This document shows positions 1 through 7,968 of a DNA stretch of 64,000 nucleotides, piece by piece. Position 1 is the first letter of the stretch. Each line of letters starts with the position of its first letter. Origin of the DNA: Rhizobium sp. ASV20 (GTDB taxonomy: Bacteria > Pseudomonadota > Alphaproteobacteria > Rhizobiales > Rhizobiaceae); the NCBI RefSeq assembly GCF_016429015.1, contig NZ_JAELTU010000020.1, positions 1 through 64,000 of the forward strand, given 5' to 3'. Under the pieces are notes generated by a model. The model saw only the letters and a list, made by a program, of their open reading frames with translations. It ran no database searches and was not told where the DNA came from. A program made the position numbers and the translations under genes.

Positions 1-180
1 GTCTCCAATCTCGGTGCCGGCACGGTGCTGCTGACGATCCTCGGCTTTGCGGCTCTCTACACCGTCCTTATCGTCATCGAGATGACGCTGATGATCAAGG
101 CGATCCGCAAGGGGCCTGATCCGGATGACAAGCCGGAGGCCAAGCTGATTTCCGAAAATCTCGTTCCGGCTGCGGAGTGA
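1..180 (+). CDS. cydA: Cytochrome bd ubiquinol oxidase subunit I, C-terminal end (partial)
   Basis: The window opens inside this gene; 59 residues and the TGA stop remain. What is visible is the last hydrophobic segment (LLTILGFAALYTVLIVIEM) and a short charged cytoplasmic tail, as expected for the end of CydA, the subunit that binds quinol and the b558, b595 and d hemes. The assignment depends mainly on cydB following after 6 bases, with cydX behind it. The heme ligands, quinol loop and promoter are outside the window. Confidence 0.85.
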   Translation, partial: VSNLGAGTVLLTILGFAALYTVLIVIEMTLMIKAIRKGPDPDDKPEAKLISENLVPAAE

Positions 181-186
181 CCTGCC

Positions 187-1341
187 ATGATCCTGCATGA
201 ATTGATCGACTATGAAACCTTGCGCATCATCTGGTGGCTGCTGCTCGGCGTGTTGCTGATCGGCTTTGCCGTGACCGATGGTTTCGACCTCGGGGTCGGG
301 ACGCTCCTTCCCTTCGTTGCAAGGACCGATACGGAGCGGCGCATTGCCATCAACTCGATAGGCCCGACCTGGGAAGGCAACCAGGTTTGGCTGATCCTTG
401 GCGGCGGGGCGATCTTCGCCGCCTGGCCACCGCTCTATGCCGTATCCTTCTCCGGCTTCTATCTCGCCATGTTCGCCATTCTGTTCGCGCTGATCCTGCG
501 GCCGGTCGCCTTCAAGTATCGCTCGAAGCGCGACAGTGACGGCTGGAGGGCCGGCTGGGACTGGGCTTTGTTCATCGGCGGCTTTGTTCCCTCACTGATT
601 TTCGGCGTCGCGGTCGGGAATGTGTTGCAGGGCGTTCCTTTCCGGTTCGACGAAGACATGCGGATTTACTACGAAGGATCCTTCTTTGCGCTCCTGAACC
701 CTTATGCGCTTCTCTGTGGTCTATTGTCGGTTGCCATGCTGGTCATGCACGGTGCGGCCTGGCTTCAGGTCAAGACCGACGGGATCGTTGCAGAGCGCGC
801 CCGCCGTTATGGCAGCATTGCTGCGCTGGCGGTGATCGTACTCTTCGCGCTGGGTGGCTTGTTCCTCTGGATGGGAGTAGACGGCTATCGCATCTCCAGC
901 GTCATTGACGCGGCCGGACCTTCCAACCCATTGCTCAAAACCGCCGAGCATAGTCCGGGAGCCTGGCTTGCCAATTACAGCGCACATCCGTGGATGATCG
1001 TTGCCCCGGTGCTTGGCTTTGTCGGCACGGCAGCAGCCTTGCTTGCGCTGCTCGGCCGGCGCGAAGTGATGGTGCTGCTGTTCAGCAAGCTTGCGATTTT
1101 CGGCATCATCTCGACCGTCGGCTTGTCGATGTTTCCCTTCCTTTTGCCGTCATCGCTTGATCCGCGATCCAGCCTGACGGTTTGGGACGCGTCGTCCAGC
1201 CACATGACACTGTTCATCATGCTTGTCGTTACGATCATCTTCCTGCCGATGATCCTTGCCTACACCGCCTGGGTCTACCGCGTGCTGTGGGGCAAGGTCG
1301 ACGCGGGAACGGTCAACGACAAGGGCGGTCACGCCTACTGA
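187..1341 (+). CDS. cydB: Cytochrome bd ubiquinol oxidase subunit II
   Basis: Inner-membrane subunit that pairs with CydA to form the high-affinity cytochrome bd oxidase, which oxidises ubiquinol and reduces O2 at low oxygen. The 384 residues match the usual CydB length and contain about eight or nine hydrophobic segments. Near the N-terminus are the family-typical DGFDLGVG and GPTWEGNQVWLI stretches. The ATG lies just after the cydA stop, with a GGAG inside the cydA end as ribosome site, so the genes are probably translationally coupled. cydX follows 18 bases downstream. In rhizobia this oxidase usually serves microaerobic or stress respiration, which fits the FixK/FixL genes nearby. Confidence 0.97.
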   Translation: MILHELIDYETLRIIWWLLLGVLLIGFAVTDGFDLGVGTLLPFVARTDTERRIAINSIGPTWEGNQVWLILGGGAIFAAWPPLYAVSFSGFYLAMFAILFALILRPVAFKYRSKRDSDGWRAGWDWALFIGGFVPSLIFGVAVGNVLQGVPFRFDEDMRIYYEGSFFALLNPYALLCGLLSVAMLVMHGAAWLQVKTDGIVAERARRYGSIAALAVIVLFALGGLFLWMGVDGYRISSVIDAAGPSNPLLKTAEHSPGAWLANYSAHPWMIVAPVLGFVGTAAALLALLGRREVMVLLFSKLAIFGIISTVGLSMFPFLLPSSLDPRSSLTVWDASSSHMTLFIMLVVTIIFLPMILAYTAWVYRVLWGKVDAGTVNDKGGHAY

Positions 1342-1359
1342 TCACGAAGGAGATTCCAT

Positions 1360-1473
1360 ATGTGGTACTTTGCCTGGCTTCTCGGCTTTCCTCTCGCCGC
1401 AGCTTTCGCCGTCCTCAACGCCATGTGGTATGAGCTTGTCGACGATCGCGCCAAACAGAGCAGGCACGAATAG
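1360..1473 (+). CDS. cydX: Cytochrome bd accessory subunit CydX
   Basis: A 37-residue ORF directly behind cydB. It starts MWYFAWLLG, has a single hydrophobic helix and a second conserved-looking NAMWYE stretch, and ends in a charged tail. This is the CydX/YbgT pattern: a one-helix subunit that stabilises the heme site of the bd oxidase. A strong ribosome site (GAAGGAG at 1346-1352) sits 7 bases before the ATG. Position, length and sequence agree, so the call is secure despite the small size. It should be cotranscribed with cydAB. Confidence 0.93.
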   Translation: MWYFAWLLGFPLAAAFAVLNAMWYELVDDRAKQSRHE

Positions 1474-1541
1474 CGCAAAGGCAGTCGGCCATAGCGGCAG
1501 GCTGCCTACCGCTCAAGCCGATCCATTGAAAGTAGCGTCCA

Positions 1542-2888
1542 GTGACCATCGATACACTTGCCCGTTATAGTCAGCCTGTACCGCGTTACACCAGCTATCC
1601 CACGGCGCCGCATTTTCATGCGGGGGTTGACAGCGCCCGCTATGCCGGATGGCTAAGTGAGGCCGATCCCGAAGGGCCCATTTCACTTTACCTGCATGTG
1701 CCCTTTTGCGATCGACTTTGCTGGTTTTGCGGCTGCCATACCAAGCAAATAAGACGTTATGCTCCCGTCGCGGAATATCTGGATGCACTAGGAACGGAAA
1801 TCGCGCTCACCGCGGTGGCGTTTTCAGATCGACGACGGGTGAACGCCATCCATTTTGGAGGCGGCTCGCCCACGATGATCGAACCTGCCGATATCGCCAA
1901 TTTGCGGGTGAAGCTCGATGATGCTTTCGATCTCGATCCGGATTGTGCGATCAGTATCGAAATTGATCCACGCAATATGGACGCTGAAAAACTCGCGGCC
2001 TGGCGCCGGTTTGGTGTGACGCGCGCGAGCCTCGGCGTTCAGGACTTCGATACCGATGTTCAGCGCGCCATCAATCGGCTGCAAAGTCTCGAGCAAACGC
2101 AGCTTGTCGTTCAGTCATTGCGCGACGCTGGGATCGGTTCGATCAACCTTGATATTATTTACGGCTTGCCGCTGCAGACGACAGAGACATTGCTGCGGAC
2201 CGTAGATCTTGCCCTGTCGATGCGGCCGAACCGGCTGGCACTGTTCGGCTATGCACATGTGCCCTGGATGAAAAAGCACCAGAGCCTGATAGATCAGGAT
2301 TGTCTCCCCGGGCCGGCCGCGCGGTTCGACATGGCAACAGCTGGTGCGGCTCGACTGGCTGAAGCCGGATATGTCGCTCTCGGGATCGATCACTTCGCCC
2401 TCGAAGGCGACAGTCTCGCAAATGCCGCCGCCGCGGGGAGGCTGAGGCGCAATTTTCAGGGCTATACGACAGACGAGGCCGAGACACTCATCGGGCTCGG
2501 TGCCTCCTCGATCGGGAAGCTGCCGCAAGGCTATGTTCAGAACACTACCTCCACCGCTGACTATATTCGAAACGTAAGGGGCGGTAGCTTCGCCACCGCA
2601 CGCGGTTTCGAACTTTCAACGTCCGACCGCATCACCGGCAGATTGATTGAGAGCCTCATGTGCAATTTTTCCTTCTCCATCAACGATCTGAGGCGAGCTT
2701 TCGGGAGTGACCTCGGCGCGTTGCCGGTCGAGACGGCGCGAATCGCTGCTTCGGAAGGCGCTATGGTTTCCTTTGATGGAGATGTCTTTTCCGTGAGCCC
2801 CGAAGGATTGCCCTTCGTCCGCGTTTTCGCCTCCCGCTTCGATCGCTACTTGCAGGCCTCCAAAGCACGCCACAGCGCTGCCGTCTGA
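1542..2888 (+). CDS. hemN: Oxygen-independent coproporphyrinogen III oxidase (radical SAM)
   Basis: Catalyses the oxidative decarboxylation of coproporphyrinogen III to protoporphyrinogen IX without O2, allowing heme synthesis under low oxygen. The 448 residues match HemN length. The radical-SAM cluster motif CX3CX2CXC is present at C56, C60, C63 and C65 (PFCDRLCWFCGC), preceded by the HemN-typical PRYTSYPTAPHF. FGGGSPT and the ASLGVQDF/INRLQS stretches are also seen. The start is GTG; no clear FixK box was found in the 68 bases before it. It follows cydX and probably supplies heme to the bd oxidase and to the FixL heme domain. Confidence 0.95.
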   Translation: MTIDTLARYSQPVPRYTSYPTAPHFHAGVDSARYAGWLSEADPEGPISLYLHVPFCDRLCWFCGCHTKQIRRYAPVAEYLDALGTEIALTAVAFSDRRRVNAIHFGGGSPTMIEPADIANLRVKLDDAFDLDPDCAISIEIDPRNMDAEKLAAWRRFGVTRASLGVQDFDTDVQRAINRLQSLEQTQLVVQSLRDAGIGSINLDIIYGLPLQTTETLLRTVDLALSMRPNRLALFGYAHVPWMKKHQSLIDQDCLPGPAARFDMATAGAARLAEAGYVALGIDHFALEGDSLANAAAAGRLRRNFQGYTTDEAETLIGLGASSIGKLPQGYVQNTTSTADYIRNVRGGSFATARGFELSTSDRITGRLIESLMCNFSFSINDLRRAFGSDLGALPVETARIAASEGAMVSFDGDVFSVSPEGLPFVRVFASRFDRYLQASKARHSAAV

Positions 2889-2897
2889 AAGAGATGG

Positions 2898-4817
2898 TCA
2901 ATCAAGGAGCTCTCGAAGACGGATGGCAAGCTGGCGGGCGGTATAGGGTTTCTTCAGCCAGCTGCCGGATTCAGCGAGTTCGCGACCGGCGATCGTTGGT
3001 TCGGCATAGCCGGATGTGAATAGCACTTTGATTTCAGGACGCATTGCCCGGATCTTGTGTGCGAGTTCGTCCCCAGCCATGCCGCCAGGCATCACGATAT
3101 CGGTAAAGAGCAATGCAATGTCCTGATTCTCCTGACAAAGGGCCAGAGCTTCGGTTCCATTGCTCGCCTCGATGACACTGTATCCTGCATCGAGGAGGCG
3201 GGAGACGGTGACGCGACGAACGCGTGCGTCATCCTCGACGACGAGGATTCGCTCGAAACCCTTTGGAATCTCGGGCTTCCTGTCCTCTTGCACACGGCCC
3301 TGTTCGATTGGCAAGTGCGCCTGTTGGGCTGGCAGGAAAATGCGAATGCTCGTCCCTTGACCGATCTCGCTATAAAGCTGGACGAGGCCACCCGATTGCT
3401 TGGCAAAGCCGTAGACCATGCTGAGCCCAAGACCGGTGCCGGCGCCCATTCCCTTTGTGGTAAAGAACGGCTCGAAGGCCCGCTCCTTTGTTTCGCTCGA
3501 CATGCCGACACCGTTATCCGTCACAGCGATCAGCACGTATTCGCCCGTCCGGACCTCCGGATACATGCGCGCATAGTCGGCATCGAGGCGCAGGCGCGAA
3601 ATCTCGATCGACAAAAGCCCGCCGCGCGGCATCGCATCGCGCGCATTGATCGCAAGATTAAGGAGGGCATTTTGCAGTTGCGAGCCGTCGACAAGCGCTT
3701 CATTCCTGGAGCCGGTAACAACCGTTCGCAGTTCGATTGCCTCGCCCAGGGTGCGACGCAAGAGATCGGAAAAGCCGGATATGAATCTGCCTATGTCCAT
3801 AAGCTTCGGATTGAGGGGCTGGCGACGGCCAAAGGCAAGGAGTTGGGCGGTGAGCTTCGCCCCGTCCTCGGCCGCTGCCTGCGCCTCTGAAACCAGGGAC
3901 AGCAGCCTTGGATCCTGCAGCCGCGCTTCGATCATTTCCAGGTTACCGCTGATGACGGTGAGAAGATTGTTGAAGTCATGGGCCAGGCCTCCGGTCAATT
4001 GGCCTATGGCTTCCATCTTTTGCGATTGCCGAAGCTCCTCTTCGATCTTGTGGCGGCTCGTGAGATCCCGGACAAAGCCGGTAAATATCCGCTTGCCATT
4101 GGCGACCGTCTCACCGACCGACAATTCCATGGGAAAGACCGTTCCGTCTTTGCGTTGCCCGCTGACCACGCGGCCGTAGCCGATGATGCGGCGCTCGCCG
4201 GTTGTCAGATAATGGGAGAGATATCCATCATGGGCCTCGCGATATGGCGAAGGCATGAGCATGGAAACGTTCTTTCCATGGACGTCCGTTGCCAGGTATC
4301 CAAACAGCTTTTCGGCAGCGGTACTGAACGAGACGATCAAGCCGGATTCGTCGATAACAATCATCGATTCCGGGACGGTCGCGAGGATCGAGCGCAGATG
4401 AGCCTCACGTTCGGCCAGATCCGCCTGAATCTGTTTCAAGTGACTGATGTCATTATTGGTCTGAACGATGACATTCTTGTCCGGATCGGTTGAGGATGCC
4501 GAAACCCAGCGGCTTGCGACAATAACGGGCCTGCCATCCTTATGGCGATGTACGAGCTCACCCTGCCAGGCAATCTGCCGGGCGACCTTGCTGCGAATTT
4601 CCTCAAGCGGTTCCGGGAAAACAGTCGCCAGCAACTCGTGGACCACGCGGCCGACGGCTTCCTGCTGGCTCCAGCCATAGAGCCGCTCGCATCCCGTCGT
4701 CCATCTCCGGATTATGCCATCGAAGTTGTGCACGACAATATTCGCGCTATCGAGGATCTGGGCGATTTCGTCCAACCTGCTTTCTGCAACTTGCTGGCCT
4801 GTCGGCTGATCGTTCAT
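2898..4817 (-). CDS. hfixL: Hybrid FixL-type oxygen-sensing histidine kinase (PAS-PAS-HisKA-HATPase-REC)
   Basis: Cytoplasmic 639-residue hybrid kinase with no membrane segments. Order: PAS about 15-125; heme PAS about 135-255; HisKA with phospho-acceptor H280 in GGLAHDFNN; HATPase with DNGVGM and GTGLGLSMVYG; C-terminal receiver with phospho-Asp D573 (LLFTDIVMPGG). The second PAS carries the FixL signature: proximal heme His H196 in YREAHDGYL and distal Arg R216 in IIGYGRVV. Compared with Bradyrhizobium FixL, the R206 and H214 equivalents are H202 and R210. It starts 21 bases after the fixK stop, so fixK-hfixL is probably one transcript. Known rhizobial hFixL proteins pass the low-oxygen signal to FxkR rather than to FixJ. 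Confidence 0.93.
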   Translation of the reverse strand: MNDQPTGQQVAESRLDEIAQILDSANIVVHNFDGIIRRWTTGCERLYGWSQQEAVGRVVHELLATVFPEPLEEIRSKVARQIAWQGELVHRHKDGRPVIVASRWVSASSTDPDKNVIVQTNNDISHLKQIQADLAEREAHLRSILATVPESMIVIDESGLIVSFSTAAEKLFGYLATDVHGKNVSMLMPSPYREAHDGYLSHYLTTGERRIIGYGRVVSGQRKDGTVFPMELSVGETVANGKRIFTGFVRDLTSRHKIEEELRQSQKMEAIGQLTGGLAHDFNNLLTVISGNLEMIEARLQDPRLLSLVSEAQAAAEDGAKLTAQLLAFGRRQPLNPKLMDIGRFISGFSDLLRRTLGEAIELRTVVTGSRNEALVDGSQLQNALLNLAINARDAMPRGGLLSIEISRLRLDADYARMYPEVRTGEYVLIAVTDNGVGMSSETKERAFEPFFTTKGMGAGTGLGLSMVYGFAKQSGGLVQLYSEIGQGTSIRIFLPAQQAHLPIEQGRVQEDRKPEIPKGFERILVVEDDARVRRVTVSRLLDAGYSVIEASNGTEALALCQENQDIALLFTDIVMPGGMAGDELAHKIRAMRPEIKVLFTSGYAEPTIAGRELAESGSWLKKPYTARQLAIRLRELLD

Positions 4818-4838
4818 GGAACTTCCAATTTCATCCCG

Positions 4839-5594
4839 TTAGTGGCGCCGCCGGGCCCTGTCCAAGGAAATGACAGACGGATAGCCATCGTCGCATTCAT
4901 CGCCTTCTCCCGCCAGATGTGCAAGCATGCTTGCCTTTTTTATGCAGATGGAATGGCGCCCTGCCGGGGCAATGATACCCTTGCACGTCAGCTTCGTCAT
5001 GGTTCGTGAGACTGTTTCGATTGTAAGGCCCAGATAGTCGGCAATATCGAGGCGTGTCATCGGCAGGTCCACGACACTGCATGACCGATCCTGTTCTCGC
5101 TTGCGCTGAAGCAGCTTCAACAGGAAGCTGCAAACGCGCTCCTCGGCGTTTTTGCAGGACAGCAATACCATTTGGTCCTGAGCGGTCGCCATTTCATCGC
5201 AGAGGCGTGCGAGAAGTTGCGGCCTGAGTTGCGGCGAACTGCAAACAGTGTCCTCGAAGGCTCGCCGGCAAAAGCGGCGCACTCTGACGGGGATTACGGC
5301 TTCGGCGCTATAGAGATAGCGATCCCGGAGAGACACACCGACAAGATCACCAGGATAAAGGAAGCCCGTTATGACACGTCTGCCATCCGCCATGATCTTG
5401 AAAATGCGCAGCACCCCCTCAACCAGTTCAAAAAGGTGTTTTGCCCGGTCGCCTTCGAAGAATAGCGTTCTGCCCGCTTCCAATTGCTCCAGTGGCTGCT
5501 TTGAGAATAACGACTGGAGGCAGAGCGGTTCGGCTTCGAAAGCAACAACGTCGTTGTAAGCCTGAACTTGTTCAACGCTATTCACCGACAACAT
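4839..5594 (-). CDS. fixK: Crp/Fnr-family transcription activator FixK
   Basis: About 251 residues: an N-terminal cyclic-nucleotide-type beta-roll (LFFEGDRAKHLFELVEGVLRI region) and a C-terminal winged helix with the FixK-type recognition helix (MTRLDIADYLGLTIETVSRT). The FNR N-terminal cysteine cluster is absent; the scattered Cys residues do not form it, so oxygen is not sensed through an Fe-S cluster. FixK proteins bind TTGA(T/C)-N4-(A/G)TCAA and activate respiratory and microaerobic genes; such boxes occur at 7761, 7813 and 11760. ATG at 5594 is preferred over TTG at 5609 because GAGAGG is correctly spaced. It is the first gene of an operon with hfixL and divergent from fxkR, with a K-box-like repeat upstream. 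Confidence 0.93.
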   Translation of the reverse strand: MLSVNSVEQVQAYNDVVAFEAEPLCLQSLFSKQPLEQLEAGRTLFFEGDRAKHLFELVEGVLRIFKIMADGRRVITGFLYPGDLVGVSLRDRYLYSAEAVIPVRVRRFCRRAFEDTVCSSPQLRPQLLARLCDEMATAQDQMVLLSCKNAEERVCSFLLKLLQRKREQDRSCSVVDLPMTRLDIADYLGLTIETVSRTMTKLTCKGIIAPAGRHSICIKKASMLAHLAGEGDECDDGYPSVISLDRARRRH

Positions 5595-5687
5595 GACAAT
5601 CCCTCTCAAATGTTGTTTCGATGGCGGATAGAATGATGGCTTGCGAGTGACAGCCGAATGCCACGCGTGTTAGAGAATGTGCAATTT

Positions 5688-5703
5688 TGTAACGGATTGT
5701 CAC
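5688..5703 (-). promoter_or_regulatory. K-box-like FxkR binding site upstream of fixK
   Basis: Read on the minus strand this is GTGACA-ATCC-GTTACA, a direct repeat of two six-base half-sites separated by four bases. It is one mismatch from the recalled R. etli K-box consensus (GTTACA-N4-GTTACA). It lies about 95 bases upstream of the fixK ATG, the position expected for an OmpR-type activator. A further partial half-site (GTGAC) follows within 10 bases on its upstream side. The presence of the repeat is seen directly; its function is inferred. Confidence 0.6.
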
Positions 5704-5736
5704 AGGTCACAGCCCGTCTTTACTGGAACTCTTGCG

Positions 5737-6462
5737 ATGGCCCCGGATCAACAGCGGCGCGAACATCTTCTGGTGGTGGATGACGATCCAAGAATCCGGC
5801 AGATGCTGACACGGTACTTCGAGGATGAAGGATATGTCGTGCGTACCGCATCGAGCGGTTCCGAGATGCGCGCTTCTTTGAAGCAAGAGAGTTTTGATAT
5901 CATTCTCTTGGACTGGGTCCTTCCGGGTGGGGAGGACGGACTGGATCTTGCCCGCGAAATCCGCGGACAATCGGACATTCCGATCATGATGCTGACTGGT
6001 CGCGACGATGTGGTCGACAGGATCGTTGGGATTGAGGTCGGCGCCGACGACTATATCGCCAAGCCTTTTCATCTTCGGGAAGTGCATGCTCGCCTGAAGT
6101 CCATTCTTCGCCGACGCCAACCTGTGGCAAAGGCTCCGGATAGCGAGCCTGGCGACGTCCTTCGTTTCGAGGGTTGGCATCTCGATATTGGCAAGCGGCA
6201 GCTTTTGTCGGCACAAAAAAGCGAAATCGAATTGACCACCGGCGAATTCGACATTCTGGTCGTGTTCGCGCGCCATGCCGGACGGGTGCTTAGCCGCGAG
6301 TTCCTCATGGAGGCGACGCGGGGCCGGAATCTCGAAGTCTACGATCGAACGATCGACGCCCAGATTGCGCGACTGCGCAAGAAGATAGAGGTCGATCCGA
6401 CACATCCACAGTTGATCAAATCGATACGCGGCGTCGGCTACGTATTCACGGCGAAGAGATAA
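5737..6462 (+). CDS. fxkR: OmpR-family response regulator, FxkR-type partner of hFixL
   Basis: About 241 residues. The N-terminal receiver has the acidic pocket DDD at 15-17, phospho-Asp D59 in ILLDWVLPGG, and the conserved Lys in AKPFH. The C-terminal OmpR/PhoB winged helix ends in the typical DRTIDAQIARLRKK and IRGVGYVF stretches. In R. etli, FxkR replaces FixJ between hFixL and fixK; the position here, divergent from fixK-hfixL, supports the same role. ATG 5737 is chosen over ATG 5677 because the earlier start would put the K-box-like repeat inside the coding region and add residues before the receiver fold. The ribosome site is weak (GGAA). Confidence 0.85.
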   Translation: MAPDQQRREHLLVVDDDPRIRQMLTRYFEDEGYVVRTASSGSEMRASLKQESFDIILLDWVLPGGEDGLDLAREIRGQSDIPIMMLTGRDDVVDRIVGIEVGADDYIAKPFHLREVHARLKSILRRRQPVAKAPDSEPGDVLRFEGWHLDIGKRQLLSAQKSEIELTTGEFDILVVFARHAGRVLSREFLMEATRGRNLEVYDRTIDAQIARLRKKIEVDPTHPQLIKSIRGVGYVFTAKR

Positions 6463-6859
6463 TGGGCCGGCCTGCCGCAATCGACAGCACCCGGATTGTT
6501 GTCGTTGCCCCACATTATAGGCCCATGACCCGAGCGATAGAGCCGGTCCTCGTTATGCATCAGCTCCCGATTGGCGGGATATAGGATCCGGAATGAAATT
6601 TGCATGCACTTCAAGCTGGTTCGCCCCCGATCGGATGCCTGTAACAAGGGTTGGCGCGACCACGGCGAGGATTTCGTTGTGGTACTGGCGTCGGATGCGG
6701 TCCGGCGCCGAGTCACCACTCCAAGGGTTGGAACTGCTGCGCGCACGATCCTATTCGGCCGTCACTCGGCACTTGCACAGGAGCCAAGCTGTGCCATTCA
6801 TTTTCCCCTGATTAAAGCCCAGGCGCGCGCGTCTCGGTGCAACCATGCGTCGATTGGCG
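6463..6859. other. Intergenic stretch, no gene recognised
   Basis: About 400 bases between fxkR and the convergent usp gene. Open frames exist on both strands (for example 6571-6963 and 6438-6746), but their translations are rich in Arg, Ser and Pro, have no recognisable motif and lack good ribosome sites. No FixK box and no strong terminator hairpin was found. Confidence 0.5.
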
Positions 6860-7693
6860 TCAGCGTGTCATCATCAGGGGAACGGGTGCCTGCTCGAGCA
6901 TTGAACGGGTCGTCCCCCCGAAAATCCACTCACGCACCCGCGAGTGCCCGTAGGCACCCATGACAATCAGTTCGGCACCGATATCCACCGCATGTTGGCG
7001 CAGGACGTCCGCGACGACACGCCCTCCACTGGGCAAGATATCCACCGAAACCCGGACGCCATGTCTTGCGAGGAAGGTTGCAACATCGGCTCCGGGCTCT
7101 TCACCGTTACGGCCGATCGTCGCGGACGGGTCGACTATGGCGACGCAGACATTGTCGGCCGCAGTCAGTTGCTCCATCGCGGCACGGACCGCCAGACTTG
7201 CTTCGTTGCGGCTGTCCCAGGCGATCAGCACCGTCTTGGGGCGAAGGGAGACCGCATATCCTTTGGGCACGAGGAGGAGCGGCGCCGGCGATTGGAACAG
7301 GGCGCCGTTCAGAATTTCCTGCCGCATATCGTCATGGGTCAGAAAGCCGCCACCGATCAATGTCAGGTCGGCGTAGCGCGCCCGCTCTCCGATTTCATTC
7401 TCCGCCCAGCCGTATTCCGTGAATAGGCTGTTTACGTCGAACGAAATATCATCTGCCTTCAACACAGCCTTGACAGCTTCAACCTTTCGGCCAAGTCCTT
7501 CCGTCTGACGCTCGCGCTCCTCGAGCCAAACCGTGGACGTCACCTCGCCATATCCGCCGATCGGCGGCGCGGCAAGTGCCGTTACCAGCACAGACAAGTG
7601 GGCTTTCGCCCCCCGGCACAGTTCGATTGCAGAATGTAAATCGTCGTCGTTTTGATCGACGCCGATGACGCTCAGAATGGTCTTGGCTTGCAT
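6860..7693 (-). CDS. Tandem universal stress protein (UspA family)
   Basis: 277 residues forming two Usp domains (about 4-140 and 150-277). The second carries the ATP-binding-type motif G-X2-G-X9-G-(S/T) in GAYGHSRVREWIFGGTTRS; the first ends in VPKGY and is degenerate. Such tandem Usp proteins are soluble stress and energy-starvation factors and are often FNR/FixK targets in proteobacteria. ATG 7693 is preferred over GTG 7699 because AGGAG then has proper spacing. The gene diverges from ackA-xfp across an intergenic region with two FixK boxes; the nearer, at 7761, is about 70 bases from the start codon, so low-oxygen control is likely. Confidence 0.9.
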   Translation of the reverse strand: MQAKTILSVIGVDQNDDDLHSAIELCRGAKAHLSVLVTALAAPPIGGYGEVTSTVWLEERERQTEGLGRKVEAVKAVLKADDISFDVNSLFTEYGWAENEIGERARYADLTLIGGGFLTHDDMRQEILNGALFQSPAPLLLVPKGYAVSLRPKTVLIAWDSRNEASLAVRAAMEQLTAADNVCVAIVDPSATIGRNGEEPGADVATFLARHGVRVSVDILPSGGRVVADVLRQHAVDIGAELIVMGAYGHSRVREWIFGGTTRSMLEQAPVPLMMTR

Positions 7694-7760
7694 GGTCACA
7701 TCTCCTGTTTGAACTCATTGTTCGATGGAGGCGAGCTTAAGCAAGAAAACAAATGCCGCG

Positions 7761-7774
7761 TTGATATTCGTCAA
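7761..7774. promoter_or_regulatory. FixK/FNR box (anaerobox) between usp and ackA
   Basis: TTGAT-ATTC-GTCAA fits the FixK consensus TTGA(T/C)-N4-(A/G)TCAA. It lies about 68 bases upstream of the usp ATG and about 195 bases upstream of ackA. The spacing best suits activation of usp, if the box is centred near -41.5. The match is directly visible; the target gene is inferred. Confidence 0.75.
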
Positions 7775-7812
7775 GATTGGCAACCGCACGGAAATTGCAA
7801 CCATCCGGCGGC

Positions 7813-7826
7813 TTGACTTGGGTCAA
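7813..7826. promoter_or_regulatory. FixK/FNR box upstream of ackA-xfp
   Basis: TTGAC-TTGG-GTCAA is a perfect inverted repeat matching the FixK consensus. It is 143 bases before the preferred ackA ATG, leaving a leader of roughly 100 bases if the promoter is class II. It lies within the upstream extension of the ackA reading frame, one reason to reject the longer ackA start. Confidence 0.75.
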
Positions 7827-7968
7827 GGCGACGGACGGCACCTTGTCGCAAATTGAAGGGGATCGTCAGGAAATGCGCATTTCGGCCAGGTCCGATGAGG
7901 GCGTCCCACCACCACGAGTCATTTTCGGCAGTTCCTTGACGTGCTCGCTCAAAACGGACGGAAAAGCC

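Noticed and set aside
3057..3890. 277-codon plus-strand frame
   Set aside because: It is antisense to the kinase and ATPase domains of hfixL, whose motifs are unambiguous; the translation has no family features.
6571..6963. 130-codon plus-strand frame after fxkR
   Set aside because: It runs into the convergent usp gene, has skewed composition and no recognisable motif.
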